Assembly: GCA_036924085.1 (NCBI GenBank)
Contig: JAVGWX010000006.1
Coordinates: 43,741,252-43,805,251, forward strand
Source: Ariolimax columbianus
Taxonomy: Eukaryota; Mollusca; Gastropoda; Stylommatophora; Arionidae
DNA length: 64,000 nucleotides
Reading direction: 5' to 3'
A model generated the notes under the pieces. It was not told where the DNA came from, did not search any database, and saw only the letters and a list, made by a program, of their open reading frames with translations. The stretch's first letter is position 1; each line of letters begins with the position of its first letter. Positions 20,943 to 31,844 of the stretch are shown in pieces. The translations under genes and the position numbers were made by a program.

Positions 20943-21125
20943 AAGAGCGTGGCCGAATGGTTTCGATGCCTGCCTGCCGACAAGGAGGTCAGGGGTTTCG
21001 AATCCCCAGTATGGCATATGTTGTTTTTCTGTTGGTGGTGAAATAAACAAACATATCCAGCACACAACGTGGCGACAGTAGTGACGAAGCGGCCTGTAGT
21101 CATCAGCCTAATAACGCCAGCAATA
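20943..21125 (+). mobile_element. R6 copy b: tRNA-Leu/Ser-like SINE
   Basis: The head reads 'gagcgtggccgaatggtttc' with 'caggggtttcgaatcccc' (B box with one extra T). The body 'gcatatgttgtttttctgtt', 'gtgaaataaacaaacat' and 'gcggcctgtagtcatcagcc' is colinear with 15785-15955. It lies inside or next to a decayed LINE. Confidence 0.88.
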
Positions 21126-21325
21126 TGAAAAAGTTGTATGATATTATTTTGTTGTTCAATCCGTACGTACATTGTGATTGTTGATATGTTTCTGCAGTTG
21201 CTTTTCTAAGGCTGCTTTTAGTGTTTATTCATCGGCATAAAGAAGTTCGTTTAAGTGTGTATTGAGGTAGTTTCGCTCCCTGATGTTGGCTTTTCACATA
21301 TTGCACACACATGTATATATATAAA

Positions 21326-21571
21326 GTAAAGTAAAGATTCCGTCGCGCTATGCGGCGCATAGAAAATATAGTATTAGGCTCTTAATTAATCAACTGGTCA
21401 GCATCACGACGGCAGCCTTTACTTCCCGGTCTGAACCGGTACCCATTTAAGGCAGGGTCGATCTGGGAGCCGCGTCTGTCTGAAAAAATATTTTCCGCTT
21501 TAACTGGGGAATGAAGCCAGAATCACCCATATGCGAAGTAGGTGCGCTAACCACTGCGTCACGCGGCTCCC
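21326..21571 (-). mobile_element. SINE1 copy b
   Basis: The reverse complement has 'ggagccgcgtgacgcagtgg', 'ttagcgcacctac', 'gactctggcttcattcccca'-like B-box sequence, 'acccatttaaggca' inverted and a tail that reads 'aaagtaaagtaaag' on this strand. AT dinucleotides flank both ends, so any target duplication is masked. Confidence 0.88.
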
Positions 21572-21586
21572 ATATATATATATATG

Positions 21587-22590
21587 ATAAACAGTAAAGA
21601 AGATAGTACACAACCTCGTCGTAAACCTGGTCTAATATGACATGTTCAGGAATATCCTGCGTTTGTTCTTACTGTACATTGGCGATTTACATAAGGATTT
21701 ACTTTTTTATGAAACGTCAATAAACGTTTTATAATATTTTCAGCTATAGCTGCATCTATACCGTCATACTAGACTTCAATATATTTGTATTTAAATATGT
21801 ATTCAGTTCAATATGTCAGTATTGTTTCACTGGCTATTTGTTTTTAACGTTGCTATGACAACACTTATGGCATCATCGTAACAAGAAAGGATAAGCACAC
21901 TACCTATACAGGAAGGCCAAACTCAACAAAACAATATTTCATTTCTCAATTTTAATTTTTTTTGGCATGTTAAGAAGTATGTCCTTTCAAAAAGATATTT
22001 GTTATGCCCGATTTGCTGCAAAAACAGCTCAAAACTGAATGTTATTATTTCTGAAGCATGTTAGAGATTAGAGATTGTCTCACAATCAGTCGGTTACATA
22101 CCAGAATGTACTGGAGCCAAGTCTTCGTTCAATTTCTGCTGAAGAGAAAACATATTTTGGCATTTCGATTAAGCAGTTTCTAAAACAAATAAACGTGTTT
22201 TGACAAGCTCTTTCGCAAGACAGGTTTCTTAAAATAATTCTGGACAGATTGTCGAATGCAGATACAAATCTGATATAAGTGTAAAAGACCATATCTTTGT
22301 CAGGAGCAGATACAAGACCAAACCCACAGAAGGGCCAACAACGCACAAACACAATTAATGGCAGATGCCAGGTTTGAATAAAAGAACAAGTGGTGATCTT
22401 CAAAAGCCACACGAGACACAGCAAGGACACCAACTATTCAATAAGCGAATACTATGATCCCCTGTTGCGTGTACATATGGCACTGAAATAATGATGGCGA
22501 CTGAGCATCTGCCGGAAAAGTGTCTCTTCCTGGACATGCATTATGTAGATAACGCCATCTTGCAGACCGGTGTTTTCTTTATATATATAT
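21587..22590. other. about 1 kb without a recognised gene
   Basis: A 115-codon minus frame (22086-22433) is cysteine-rich and partly hydrophobic, but matches nothing I recognise. AT repeats lie at 21572-21586 and 22581-22590. Confidence 0.4.
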
Positions 22591-22948
22591 GTTGATGTTG
22601 CTTTTTTGAATGCCTACAATGAGTAGGTTACTCTTTTGTGCGACCTGGAAAGGATGTCAAGTGGTGTGTTGCAGTAGCTTTCCTCACATTCCGAGCGTCC
22701 TGATGAAGATGGACCTGGATCCTCCAGGCGGTTATGCTATGCTTGGCTTCATCTGCGTGTCGTTCACTACTACGGGGAGCAAGTCGATCCCCCATCTCGT
22801 TAGTCAGGCTGCAATTAAAACATCTCGTTTCCGGGGAGGCCTACGAGGAAGTCAAGTCGAGGGTCTTGGCCAGCATGTTTTGCCTGACCCTGACTAACCT
22901 GTCTGATAAGTGCATTTTGCTTGACCAGACGTTAGTCTTCTTCCCCAG
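22591..22948 (-). mobile_element. R1 copy b
   Basis: Full-length relative to the family. It runs from 'gttgatgttgc' and 'gaatgcctacaatgagtagg' to 'ccagacgttagtcttcttcc'. It carries the R1 frame on this strand (22610-22897), with 'SFPHIPSVLMKMD', 'MLGFICVSFTTTG', 'SIPHLVSQAAIKTSRF' and 'GLGQHVLPDPD'. Confidence 0.92.
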
Positions 22949-23103
22949 GTACAAGCTTAAATATGAACAAAAAAGGACTTGTACTCAATCGTGAACACTG
23001 CGATAATAGTTGTCCATCGCAAACGACGATGACGTCAGCTCAGACGTGTACTGTGGGATGCACGCTCTAAATTACGGTACGCAGACTATGCCCCATTTAT
23101 ATG

Positions 23104-23107
23104 TATG

Positions 23108-23186
<79 letters not shown>
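23104..23186. repeat. (AT)n microsatellite
   Basis: About 75 bp of nearly perfect AT dinucleotides after 'tatgtatgtatgtat'. It interrupts the C-terminus of the adjoining LINE. Confidence 0.98.
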
Positions 23187-23187
<1 letters not shown>

Positions 23188-23194
23188 TATATGC

Positions 23195-23575
23195 ATTACT
23201 CGTAATTGTGATTTTTTTCAAAAGTGCATGAATACTTTGTATGTTTACATTGCACAGCACTTCAGTATCTGTGAAGTGGTCCTGCCATCGTATATGCAGC
23301 ATACGTCTCAGACAGTTCATTTGAAAATGATTTAGCCTCCTGACATCACCAGCGTAGACAGTCCAGCTCTCACACGTGTATAGCAGGGTAGGGACAATGG
23401 TGGCACGGTAAACCTTCAGCTTAGTCATTATGCTGATTCCTCGATGTTCCCATACTGTTGAGCGCATTCGGCCAAAAGCTGAGCGGGCCTTTGCTATTCT
23501 AACAGCCAGCTCATCAGCAATGGACACTGACGTCAACAGCGTGCTTCCGGTGTAGACACATTTTTCAACCATTTG
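23195..23575 (-). pseudogene. LINE reverse transcriptase C-terminal region
   Basis: The minus frame reads 'EKCVYTGSTLLTSVSIADEL', 'AVRIAKARSAFGRMRSTVWE', 'TKLKVYRATIVPTLLYTCES', 'WTVYAGDVRRLNHFQMNCLR' and 'RMLHIRWQDHFTDTEVL'. This is a well-preserved thumb and C-terminal block of the LINE polymerase family represented at 54085-55620. It ends where the AT microsatellite begins. Nothing upstream of 'YTGS' was recognised. Confidence 0.92.
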
Positions 23576-23930
23576 TAATTTCTTAAATTAAATACAATTT
23601 CAAAAAGTAAATTTCAATGTAAAGCTAATATAATATACAATAATACAACTAATATAATCAATTGAGAATTATCATTTGTTGCCGCAACGTGAACATCAGC
23701 TTCACAACTAAACTGCAACTGATAAATAACGTAATTGTGTCACCTCTGAGCTACTTGTGTTGGAACACATTGAAGGCCCAATAGTCGACAATGAGAACCT
23801 GAACAATGAAAAGTATTCCTCTTATTTGTAATCAGGTTCCCTGGACGATTAACACTTGCAAACTCTGGATAGTAGTGCAGGGTTGTTTTTGTTTTATTAG
23901 TTGTGTGTGTGTTGTTTGTTTGCTTGGGGG
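23576..23930. other. no gene recognised; poly-G run
   Basis: AT-rich sequence. A G-run lies at 23927-23936, at the junction with R2 copy c. Confidence 0.35.
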
Positions 23931-24440
23931 GGGGGGCAGATTGACTACGATATTTGCACCTTTCGGTCTGACACATCAGACTTTAGAAATAATTTTTGCG
24001 TATTGGATTAGCCTTTCCTCTTCTATCCTTTCTCCTTTGACAGTCTGTTATCGAGGATCACCGTGTGGAGGTGTAGAAGGGTCTTGGTAGGGTCGCTGGC
24101 CCTGACGCTAGCAGTCAGCTATGGGTAGCTGGCCCTGACGCTAGCAGTCAGCTATAGGTCGCTGGCCATAACTCTAGTAGTATCATTTGGGTCGCTGGCC
24201 CTGAAGCTAGCATTCACCTATGGGATGCTGGCGTTGACGCTAGCAGTCAGCTATGGGTAGCTGGCCCTGACGCTAGCAGTCAGCTATGGGTAGCTGGCCC
24301 TGACGCTAGCAGTCCGCTATGGGTCGCTGACCCTGACGCTAGCAGTCAGCTATGGGTCGCTGACCCTGACGCTAGCAGTCAGCTATGGGTCGCTGACCGC
24401 TGCTGTTTTTGCACTGCTCAACATCTTGATCCTGGACCTT
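23931..24440. repeat. R2 copy c with an expanded internal array
   Basis: Blocks 'gatatttgcacctttcgg', 'gacacatcagactt', 'tttctcctttgacagtctg' and 'gtgtggaggtgtagaagggt' mark R2. The distal 'gctggccctgacgctagcag' segment is repeated about nine times before the closing 'gcactgctcaacatcttg'. In other R2 copies this segment occurs once or twice. Confidence 0.92.
24092..24400. repeat. 33-bp minisatellite inside R2c, ~9 units
   Basis: The unit is 'ctagcagtcagctatgggtc' plus 'gctggccctgacg' (33 bp). Variant units have 'gtagctgg' or 'gtcgctgac'. It is clearly an amplification of the R2 end. Confidence 0.95.
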
Positions 24441-25370
24441 GATTTGAGAGTGAACGAAGACGAAAACGAAGAAGAAGAAAAAAACCTGCCTGATGCACGA
24501 ATCTCGCAGTGCAATGCCCACGTCGAGTTGGACATCCACAGCACAGCACAATGTTGAATTGAATAGTCTCAAAGCAGTGCAAAGCCCAGAGGGAAGTGAA
24601 GTCGATTCTATAGAACAGAAGAAAACAGAACGGAACTTGCTTTACCGTTTTCATTTCACAAGTTTGACACTCGACATACGTCAGAAGTGAGGTTAGCACT
24701 GAGTACTCGTGCATGGCTTATCAATCAATATAAACGAAACTTTTCTATACATTTTTTTGTACATATTTAATTCCTTATTTTCGTGTGTAGACTCACGTAT
24801 TTTTTTACATTTTATTTCTCTACGCGCACAAAAAATAAACAGTTCGTAAGTGACTGGCGGGGCAGATTCAGTGACATTTGCAAAGCGCCCCCGCGGGAGG
24901 ATAGAAACAGAGTTAGGGCCGAATGTGACCTGCGGGCCATACGCTGCACTTGACTGCTTTACAAGAACGAACACATTCTTTGAAAGTAATTTGCACTAAG
25001 AAATAGCGAGTAGTGAAAAAGGACATACACTGATGAGGAAAACAGCATAACATTGCGAGGTATCGTGATCACATTCGACAATCGGAATGGGATGCGAAGA
25101 AGAAAATGGTTACATGATGATAAGGGTAATGCTGACGCTGTCCGCGGGTAAATTAGATAGTGCCAGTTTGAGAATGATAAATGGAGGTATTAGCGCACAT
25201 AACCCTCAACTTATGTATTTGCATCAGTGCGCATGCTTAATCCGTTTCCAGTTTTAACAATTTCCTGTCACTCACGATTTATGTTCTAATTTTAGAAAGA
25301 CTAAATCACTTCTTTATTTTTTTTCGGACTATTTATTTATCTTACTTCTCTCTCGGTCCTCCTTTTTCTC
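24441..25370. other. no gene recognised
   Basis: Short frames on both strands (24418-24714, 24693-24974) lack known domains. No tandem repeat was seen. Confidence 0.4.
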
Positions 25371-25570
25371 TCTCTCTCTCTCTCTTTCTCTCTTTCTCTC
25401 TCTCAATCTGTCTCTATATTATTCTGCATTGCGCCATTTCACTCTCTCTCTCTCTTTCTTAATCTCTTTCTCTAACTCTCTCTTTCAATATAAATATATA
25501 TATATATATATATACACATATGTGTATATATTTATATATATATATATTCATATATATATATATATATATG
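25371..25570. repeat. (CT)n and (AT)n microsatellites
   Basis: CT-rich tracts lie at 25371-25405 and 25441-25485. AT dinucleotides run at 25495-25570, interrupted by 'gtgtatatatttata'. Confidence 0.95.
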
Positions 25571-25571
25571 T

Positions 25572-25745
25572 ATATCAGACTAGAAGGCTGAGCAGCGCAT
25601 GAGCAGCACCGGTCACCGACCCATAGCTGACTGCTAGCATCAGGGTCTGCTAACCAGACCATTATATACCTCCACGTGATGATCCTGGACAACAGGCTGC
25701 AACTGAGCAGACTGGCTAAGTAGAAGGGATTGAAGAGGGAATCCA
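25572..25745. repeat. R2 copy d, inverted and truncated
   Basis: The reverse complement reads 'ccttctacttagccagtctg', 'ccaggatcatcacgtggagg' and 'gctagcagtcagctatgggt', matching R2 in opposite orientation to copies a, b, c and e. Only the array-proximal half is present. Confidence 0.85.
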
Positions 25746-26092
25746 ATTTGGTGCAACGTCGCTGATAAATTGCATTCGTCATTTCGTGGTCAATGAAAAG
25801 CCGACGAGTGCTTACTTCACTCAACACTGAAAGACTGACTGCCAGCGACTGACACAATTTGCAGGCGAGAAAAATTCACGCATACGCATGACGGTCGCCT
25901 ACTCCTCCCTGCCAAACGACAAAACATAAATTTATATTGTTTTCGTTGAAAAAAAAAGGTCGGATACTTTTGGACACACGTGCTATATATATATATATAT
26001 ATATCTTTTGGAGAAGGTCGCTTTTTAACAACAGCCAACCTATTTGGCTGGTTTACGTTTTTTGGCAGGCTTGCTGGTATTATGCATATATA
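25746..26092. other. no gene recognised; short AT repeat
   Basis: An AT repeat lies at 25983-26004. Immediately right is the TA target of the mariner. Confidence 0.4.
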
Positions 26093-27368
26093 CGAGGCGT
26101 GTTCAAATGAAACCGGACCCGGTGGCCTTGTAACAATTATTTGAAAGTTAAGAAAACTGGTGTGACAGAAATAAATAACGCAAATGTTATGAAGCAAACA
26201 TGCCACAGGGTTAGTTAGAAAAGTTTGCCAAATGCATTCAGACACGCATCCCACTGCTTGTGTAGACGGCGGAAGCTGTCCGAATAAAACTGACCTTTGG
26301 CTGCTCATTGAACCACTTGGTCACCGAGGCCATGACGTCTGCATCGGATTTGAATCTTTTGTCCCTTCATAAATTTTGTTTAAGGATCCGAACAAATGAA
26401 AGTCACAAAGCGACATATTGGGGCTATAGGATGGGTGTGGCAGTACTTTCCACCTTTTCTGTGCTAACGCTTTCTGAACAATGTTCGCAACATGTGGACG
26501 CGCATTGTCGTGCAACAGAATCATACTACGAGAATGCATGCAGGGTTGTTGTTTATTCTTGATTGCTGTACGCAGCTTGTCTAGTGTGTCGTTTTAGGGA
26601 TGGCATTCATATTCACGTCATGGTGAAAAAAAATTATGTCAGCATAACTTTACCAGCGGAAATGTGTGATTGGTGATAGGAGATGTTTCCATTGCATGCT
26701 GGGAGTTTTCCTGCTCTGATCAAACTGGTGGCACCACATTTCATCACCAGCCACTATGCGCAAAAGAAACAAATTAACCTGCTCTTCGTATCGCGGCAAG
26801 TGGTTCAAACTATCCCATGCGTTCTACCTTATGATGGTTGGTCAGCAATCGAGGTACCCATTGTGAACACACCTTCCGATTCTTCAGTTTCTTGCTAACC
26901 ACCATCTGAACTGTCCCTAGTGACACAGCAAATTCCGCTGCCAGAGAACGTAAGCTCCGGTGACGGTCTACCCGAATTGCTGCATTCATTTTGGCGATGG
27001 TATCTTCTGACGCAACAATATGCGCCTGACCTGGTCTCTTTAAACATCGTTGTTCAGTTCGTCACTGTTGTTTTTGACATACTTTTGTCACCATACACTG
27101 CCTGCATTCTGCAATGAATGTCAATTGGTCGAAATCCTTCAGCTGTTAGGAACCAAATCACCGCTCGCTGATCAACTCTGGACGGATTCCGTATCACAAC
27201 CGCCAAATTTTCAACGGTCTGCTGAGGAATCTATGAGTCGAAGGATAATGACATTGTGCAAACTTGACGGCTGACATGTGTTATTTACACCAGAAGTGAA
27301 ATCATCATGCGCATCGTACTTATGTTAACTTGGTGAAGTTCGGAATGGTTTTTTTGGAACACGCCTCG
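26093..27368 (-). mobile_element. full-length mariner element, 1276 bp
   Basis: The left end 'ta|cgaggcgtgttcaaatgaa' and right end 'ttggaacacgcctcg|ta' are inverted repeats with a TA dinucleotide on each side, the mariner target. The length of 1276 bp is the family norm (~1.3 kb). The transposase lies on the minus strand. Related pieces lie at 1-211 and 61396-62137. Confidence 0.95.
26321..27260 (-). pseudogene. mariner D,D34D transposase, frameshifted
   Basis: From the 5' end the minus strand gives, across several frames, an N-terminal HTH remnant ('ELISER', 'TAEG'-like), 'SLRSLAAEFAVSLGTV' (second HTH), 'AGDEMWCHQFD' (first catalytic Asp), then 'LLHDNARPHVANIVQKALAQ' (second Asp), 'VLPHPSYSPNMSLCDFHLFG' (third Asp). 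The second and third Asp are separated by exactly 34 residues, the mariner signature. All three catalytic Asp survive, but stops and frameshifts inactivate it. The usual SPD before the third Asp is SPN. Confidence 0.93.
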
Positions 27369-27373
27369 TAAAT

Positions 27374-27375
<2 letters not shown>

Positions 27376-27448
<73 letters not shown>

Positions 27449-27454
27449 TATATA
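27376..27454. repeat. (AT)n microsatellite next to mariner
   Basis: About 75 bp of AT dinucleotides starting 8 bp after the mariner end. Mariner probably landed in a TA-rich site. Confidence 0.97.
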
Positions 27455-28145
27455 AACGCACACACCTATACGCACACACAATCGCGAGCACATAGTTAAA
27501 TATCCCCCAAATGGATATTCAAAAGAAAAACTATTTCAAATACGAACTTTAAAGCCATTGAATGGTGCACTGATATTGTCACTTATTTCTCTACATAATT
27601 TCCACCAACATTTATGCTTTATCAGTGGCTCAAACCTGCAGCGTAAAAGACTTTGGTCTACTGTCTCAACCATAATTCCACTTTAAGATAAACTTCCCCG
27701 TCACTCGCAAAACGTCTTCCGCCAATGTAAGGTTTGGTCCACTAAAGATGTCAAAATCACTCAGGACAACGTCGAGACTGCATCGTGAATAATCTAGAAT
27801 TTACAATTTTAGTTGATGCATTTGTTTGTGGTTTAATCGAGCCGTATGGGACAATCTTAAATGGACAACATTTGATAACCGATTTATGAACCACTTTACT
27901 GACAATTATTTCTCACCGGAAACAGGAAGACATTTCTTATGAATATCGTTTGCAGAATGCATTTACAGCGGAAGATCACGCTATTCTGTGAATGTACACT
28001 CTATGAGCACAGACGCCATTGTGTATATCAGCTGCGCACGTACATGTGATACCTAGCTTCTGTTACCTGCAGTAATAACAAATATGGATGTCTTTAGAAA
28101 ATACCAACTGCATTTGTTTCAGTTATTCCATATAATTGTGTGACA
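27455..28145. other. no gene recognised
   Basis: No frame above 60 codons outside simple repeats and no match to the local repeat families. Confidence 0.4.
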
Positions 28146-28208
28146 TACTTCTTTCTGTCTCTCTCTCTTCCTCTAGTACACACTCTCTTTTTCTCTCTCT
28201 CTCTCTCA

Positions 28209-28271
<63 letters not shown>

Positions 28272-28480
28272 TATATGTATGTGTGAATGTCTGTGTGTAT
28301 GTATGTCCGTCTAACTGTTTGTCTGTGTGTATATATGCATGTATGTATGTACGTATGTACGTGTGTAAGTATGTACGTATGTACGAATGTTATGTTATGT
28401 TGTGTTAAGTTATATTATGTAATTTATGTTATGCATGCATGCATGTATGTTATATATGTATATATGTATGCATATACTTA
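28146..28480. repeat. compound (CT)n-(AT)n-(GTAT)n microsatellite
   Basis: CT tracts at 28150-28230, AT at 28231-28262, then GTAT/GTAC-type tetranucleotides to about 28475 with a GCAT run. Tyr/Val-rich open frames here are artefacts. Confidence 0.95.
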
Positions 28481-28770
28481 ACGTTAAATTACGATCTAGT
28501 AGAATGACGTATTTACCAAGCTCATCTAAATCAGCTGTGTCTGTTTTGTTACTCTCCTGACCTTTGCCCTAAATATACGCATGCATCTGCATGTATGTGT
28601 TTGCGCGTGCCTGTTCGCCTTCGCGTGTGCATATGCTAATATACGCATGTTCTTGTCTAAATAAGCGAGTGCGCTATCTGTCAATGTGTATTGGTTAGAA
28701 TTTAGTGTGCGTGTGTCTTTGTCTGTGTATATGTAATCATGTGAGTGACGTCAACTATATATTCTTCTCT

Positions 28771-28950
28771 TTGCGTGAGGGGGGGGGGGGGGAGGGAGGG
28801 AGTGTGTGTATGTATCTGTGTGCGTGTGTGTGTGTGTATGTGTGTATGTGTGTGTCTCCAAGTCGATGGAAAGTATTTGTTGTTTTAAAATTTGCAATTA
28901 CTCTCTCTATTTTTCTCTCTGTTTCTCCCTTTCTCTCTCGCTCTTTCATC
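28771..28950. repeat. poly-G, (GT)n and (CT)n microsatellites
   Basis: A G-run lies at 28779-28791, GT dinucleotides at 28802-28857, and CT-rich sequence at 28901-28950. Confidence 0.93.
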
Positions 28951-29319
28951 CCTACATTCCTTGTTTAAACTCGCGCATCATTTAAGAACTTCGAAATGCT
29001 CCAAAACCTCCCGTTTAACAGGTTCCCTTATCTACTTTGTACCACTTACCACATATCAACAAATACATTACAAAATCTTTAAATATTGAACATTTGAACA
29101 CACCTCCACAGCAGTAATCTTGCACATGCACAATTATAACTAATCTTGCCATATTTGATCTAATTCGTCTTGATTCGCTTTTCAAATGCGAATCTGTTTT
29201 TGGTTTCGACGACTCTTTTAATTGCATAAATAATATGGATTCTTTAATATTTAAATTGAAGAACGTCCTCTACAGTTTTAAATAGCTGTCTCTAACTACT
29301 ACTTGTGGATTGTATGCTA
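28951..29319. other. no gene recognised
   Basis: AT-rich sequence. Short frames only. Confidence 0.35.
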
Positions 29320-29830
29320 CTTTTTCTCCGAATATCGCCGAAGTAGACTTCTTCTTCTTCTTCTTCTTACACTTGCAGACGTCAAACTTTTTTTTTTAAC
29401 GAAAAAAGCAGCGGTCATCCTGAGGCTGTCGACACTGCCATAGAGCTTGTCTAGTGTTGCCACTGGTGATGGCAAAATCTGCTTTCTCTGATCCTCGTAT
29501 GTCGGGCAGTTTTGCAGCAAATGTTCAGTGGTCATTTTCCCTGTACCCCACGAGCATTCGTCAGTGCCACCTATCTTCAATTTATTGAATAGGTGGTAAC
29601 TCAGTCTATTGTGGCCAGTGCGAAGTCTGAAGACCACGACCTGCTCTCTTATGTTCAACTGGTAATAGGCATCGTTTTTTGTGTAGCCAGTATGTTCGGT
29701 TTCCCATTTGGTCACGTATCAAGCTCTGATAAGCCTTTTTGACTCCTCGTATGTCACACTAGTATCTGGTTGTGGTAGTCTTTCACCTTCTTTTGCAAGT
29801 CTGTCTGTTCAGTATTTTTCTTCCTTTTTA
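29320..29830 (-). pseudogene. LINE RNase H end and C-terminal knuckle domain
   Basis: The minus strand begins with 'DRLAKEGERLPQPDTSVTYE' (end of RNase H). In the next frame it runs for 132 codons: 'YQLNIREQVVVFRLRTGHNR', 'LSYHLFNKLKIGGTDECSWG', 'TGKMTTEHLLQNCPTYEDQR' and 'LDKLYGSVDSLRMTAAFF'. This block (QVxxFRLRTGHxRL followed by a C-x3-C...H...C-like knuckle) ends RNase H-bearing LINE ORF2 proteins. A (TTC)n run near 29350 encodes the terminal arginines. It is one of the best-preserved frames in the window, but is only a 3' fragment. Confidence 0.93.
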
Positions 29831-29969
29831 GTCCTGTACCGAAGTAGACAAGATACTCACTTCTGTATTACATATGTTTACAGTTTTCTTGTAAACCTAT
29901 AAGTATACTTTAGACTCGTTAGTCTATTAGCATGTACGAATAGTGATTTTTGTAATGTTATGAGTTGGT

Positions 29970-30565
29970 GTGTCCTCTTCACTAGAGGTCTTAGACTGCA
30001 CCGTTTGTCCCCGCCACAATGGGGGTGAACATTGCAGTGATATCTGCTTGTGTGCTGTTGGTTGAATCCTACATCTGTTCAGTGTGGAAGTGGGCATATT
30101 CTGTTCTATCCCCCTCTCATGAAATCAATTCTGGCTATCTTAGTGATATGAACATCTCCATAGTGTTCCTTACTTGACTCTGCTTAGTCGCTGCTCTTGC
30201 ATCGTGTGGTCTCTCTGTCTCTTTGTCGACTTGTGCTTCTGTGCAGTTCCCAGCTTGTTGTTGTTGTTGCTTAGATGTTTGCCTCACTAGTTTCTAAAGG
30301 CGGAGGAACGCCCATTTCACCCCAGACCGTAGTCCATTGGGAGATATCAGGACGCATAAAACAGTGCTTGGATGCATGAGTGCGTCTGTATGTACCTATG
30401 CTAGGTTTGTGCGCCCTCAGAAGCTAGCCCAACCAAAGTGCAATGGAAGGGCCTCACCCTGAGGGCGCGTGTGAAAGTTGTGCAGGAGTGTGACTGTAGG
30501 ACAGAGTCAAATGATACAGAGTGAGGTAAGAAGAGAGAGAAGGGCAAGAGTTGCCCCAGAGAGAG
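29970..30565. repeat. R7 copy a
   Basis: Blocks 'gtcttagactgcac', 'gaagtgggcat', 'ttagtgatatgaacat', 'tttctaaaggcggagg', 'gagatatcagga', 'cagtgcttggatgca' and 'ctcaccctgagggc' are repeated in the same order at 30930-31620. The class is unknown. Confidence 0.8.
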
Positions 30566-30577
30566 CCTCGCTGAACT

Positions 30578-30902
30578 CAGTTCCCAGCTTTTGTGTGAGC
30601 TGGATATATTTAGGATAAGGATGTCCTGCTCAGCGGGCTAGGCTCGAGCTACTGATTACTCCGCTGCGCTGGAACAAGGGTTGCGGAGTGGGGTTAACCG
30701 ATCTGCGAATCCATCTAAACAGACTCAAACACTAGAGCAAAGTAGACATACAGCATGTTAGACGTCATCTATGCTGCTCTTAACAAACCATCTAATAATG
30801 GCCAATGTTACGCATGTCACACAGCTAGTCTCCTCTTACGACATGCTCGCTGTGGGACAGTAGTGCTATTCATGTCCTTGTCCCTCACAAAGATCCCGAC
30901 GG
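30578..30902 (-). repeat. R3 copy b
   Basis: Blocks 'cagttcccagctt', 'gctggatata', 'cctgctcagcgggctaggct', 'actcaaacactagagcaaag', 'cagcatgttag', 'ctaataatggcc' and 'ttacgacatgctcgctgtgg' are in the order of copy a. It is sandwiched exactly between the two R7 copies. Confidence 0.85.
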
Positions 30903-30929
30903 AGAATCTGTCTTTATTAACGGTCTGTA

Positions 30930-31620
30930 CAACGTTCCTAGCGGTCTTACACTGCACTCTTTGTCGTCACATAAATTCTCCAAGCTGACTCCACAACTAG
31001 AGTAAACACTGCAGAAATATGAGTGTTGATTTGTACATGCTTTCAGTGGGGAAGTGGGCATCTTCTCAGTCCCACTCATTATATAAATGATGGCTACCTT
31101 AGTGATATAGACATCCACATCCATACTTCGACTTACTAGATTCGACTTACTCGCTTCTCTTCCTTCATCTGGTGTACATTTCTTATTTTCTGTTTATTGT
31201 GTGATCACTTTTTTTCTACAAAATATGATATCAACCTTTGTTAGCAATTCTCCTAAAACTATTCTTCAGATCGGCGCCTTCTACTAAAGTGGTTCGATTC
31301 TCTGCTTCGCCTATCGGTCCATATAATGCACATGCTTTTTTTAAATAAAAGGTTTGCCTCTCTGTATTCTACTGGCCGAGGCACGCCCTTTTCCACACCG
31401 GACAGCAGTCTTTCAAGGGATATTATCAGGATGTTTTAACCAGTGCTTTGATGCACGTGTTCGTCTGGATTAATCTATGGTAGTTAGGGCGATCTCAGAG
31501 GTCAGCCCAAACAAAGGGCAATGTAAGTCTCACCCTGAGGGCACGTGTTAGAGTTGTGTAAGAGTGTGATTGTTGGACAGAGTTCAATGAAATAGAGTGT
31601 GTATAAACAGGTGATGAGAA
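30930..31620. repeat. R7 copy b
   Basis: Colinear with 29970-30565: 'gcggtcttacactgcac', 'gaagtgggcat', 'accttagtgatatagacat', 'gggatattatcagga', 'cagtgctttgatgca', 'ctcaccctgagggcacgtg' and 'gagtgtgattgttggacaga'. It is about 75-80% similar by eye. Confidence 0.8.
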
Positions 31621-31664
31621 GACGGTGAGGTGTAATGCACATGTACCGTTACATATTCAACTTA

Positions 31665-31720
31665 ACTTAACGTGTTTATACTGACTGGTTTACAAGACTA
31701 CAGAGTCTGCTGATTTACGT
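31665..31720 (-). repeat. CR1-like LINE 3' tail fragment
   Basis: 'aacttaacttaacgtg', 'actggtttacaagac' and 'cagagtctgc' form the reverse complement of the tail after the CR1-like fragment at 2546-3200. Confidence 0.6.
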
Positions 31721-31844
31721 TCCCTTACTTCTGATGAACTAAGCTTAGTCATGAAAGCTACTAAGAGTAAACATAATATCTACTGACATTTTACTTAGCT
31801 GTACTTTTCTTCTAGACAAAGAATAGAAATATTCGATTCAAAAT

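Noticed and set aside
20943..21125. Functional tRNA-Leu/Ser gene
   Set aside because: The A and B boxes are present, but the B box has an extra base, no acceptor stem closes, and the same tRNA head plus body occurs at 15785, so it is a SINE.
22086..22433. 115-codon minus frame with hydrophobic start, possible secreted peptide
   Set aside because: No recognisable family, no splice or promoter evidence, and flanked only by repeats.
23072..23335. Tyr/Ile-repeat proteins across (AT)n, and similar frames at 27285-27491, 28136-28481 and 25459-25857
   Set aside because: They are translations of dinucleotide or tetranucleotide microsatellites.
29970..31620. R7 pair as the two LTRs of a retrovirus-like element
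   Set aside because: The interior is only ~360 bp of dispersed repeat R3, the copies are strongly diverged, and no TG/CA ends were found.
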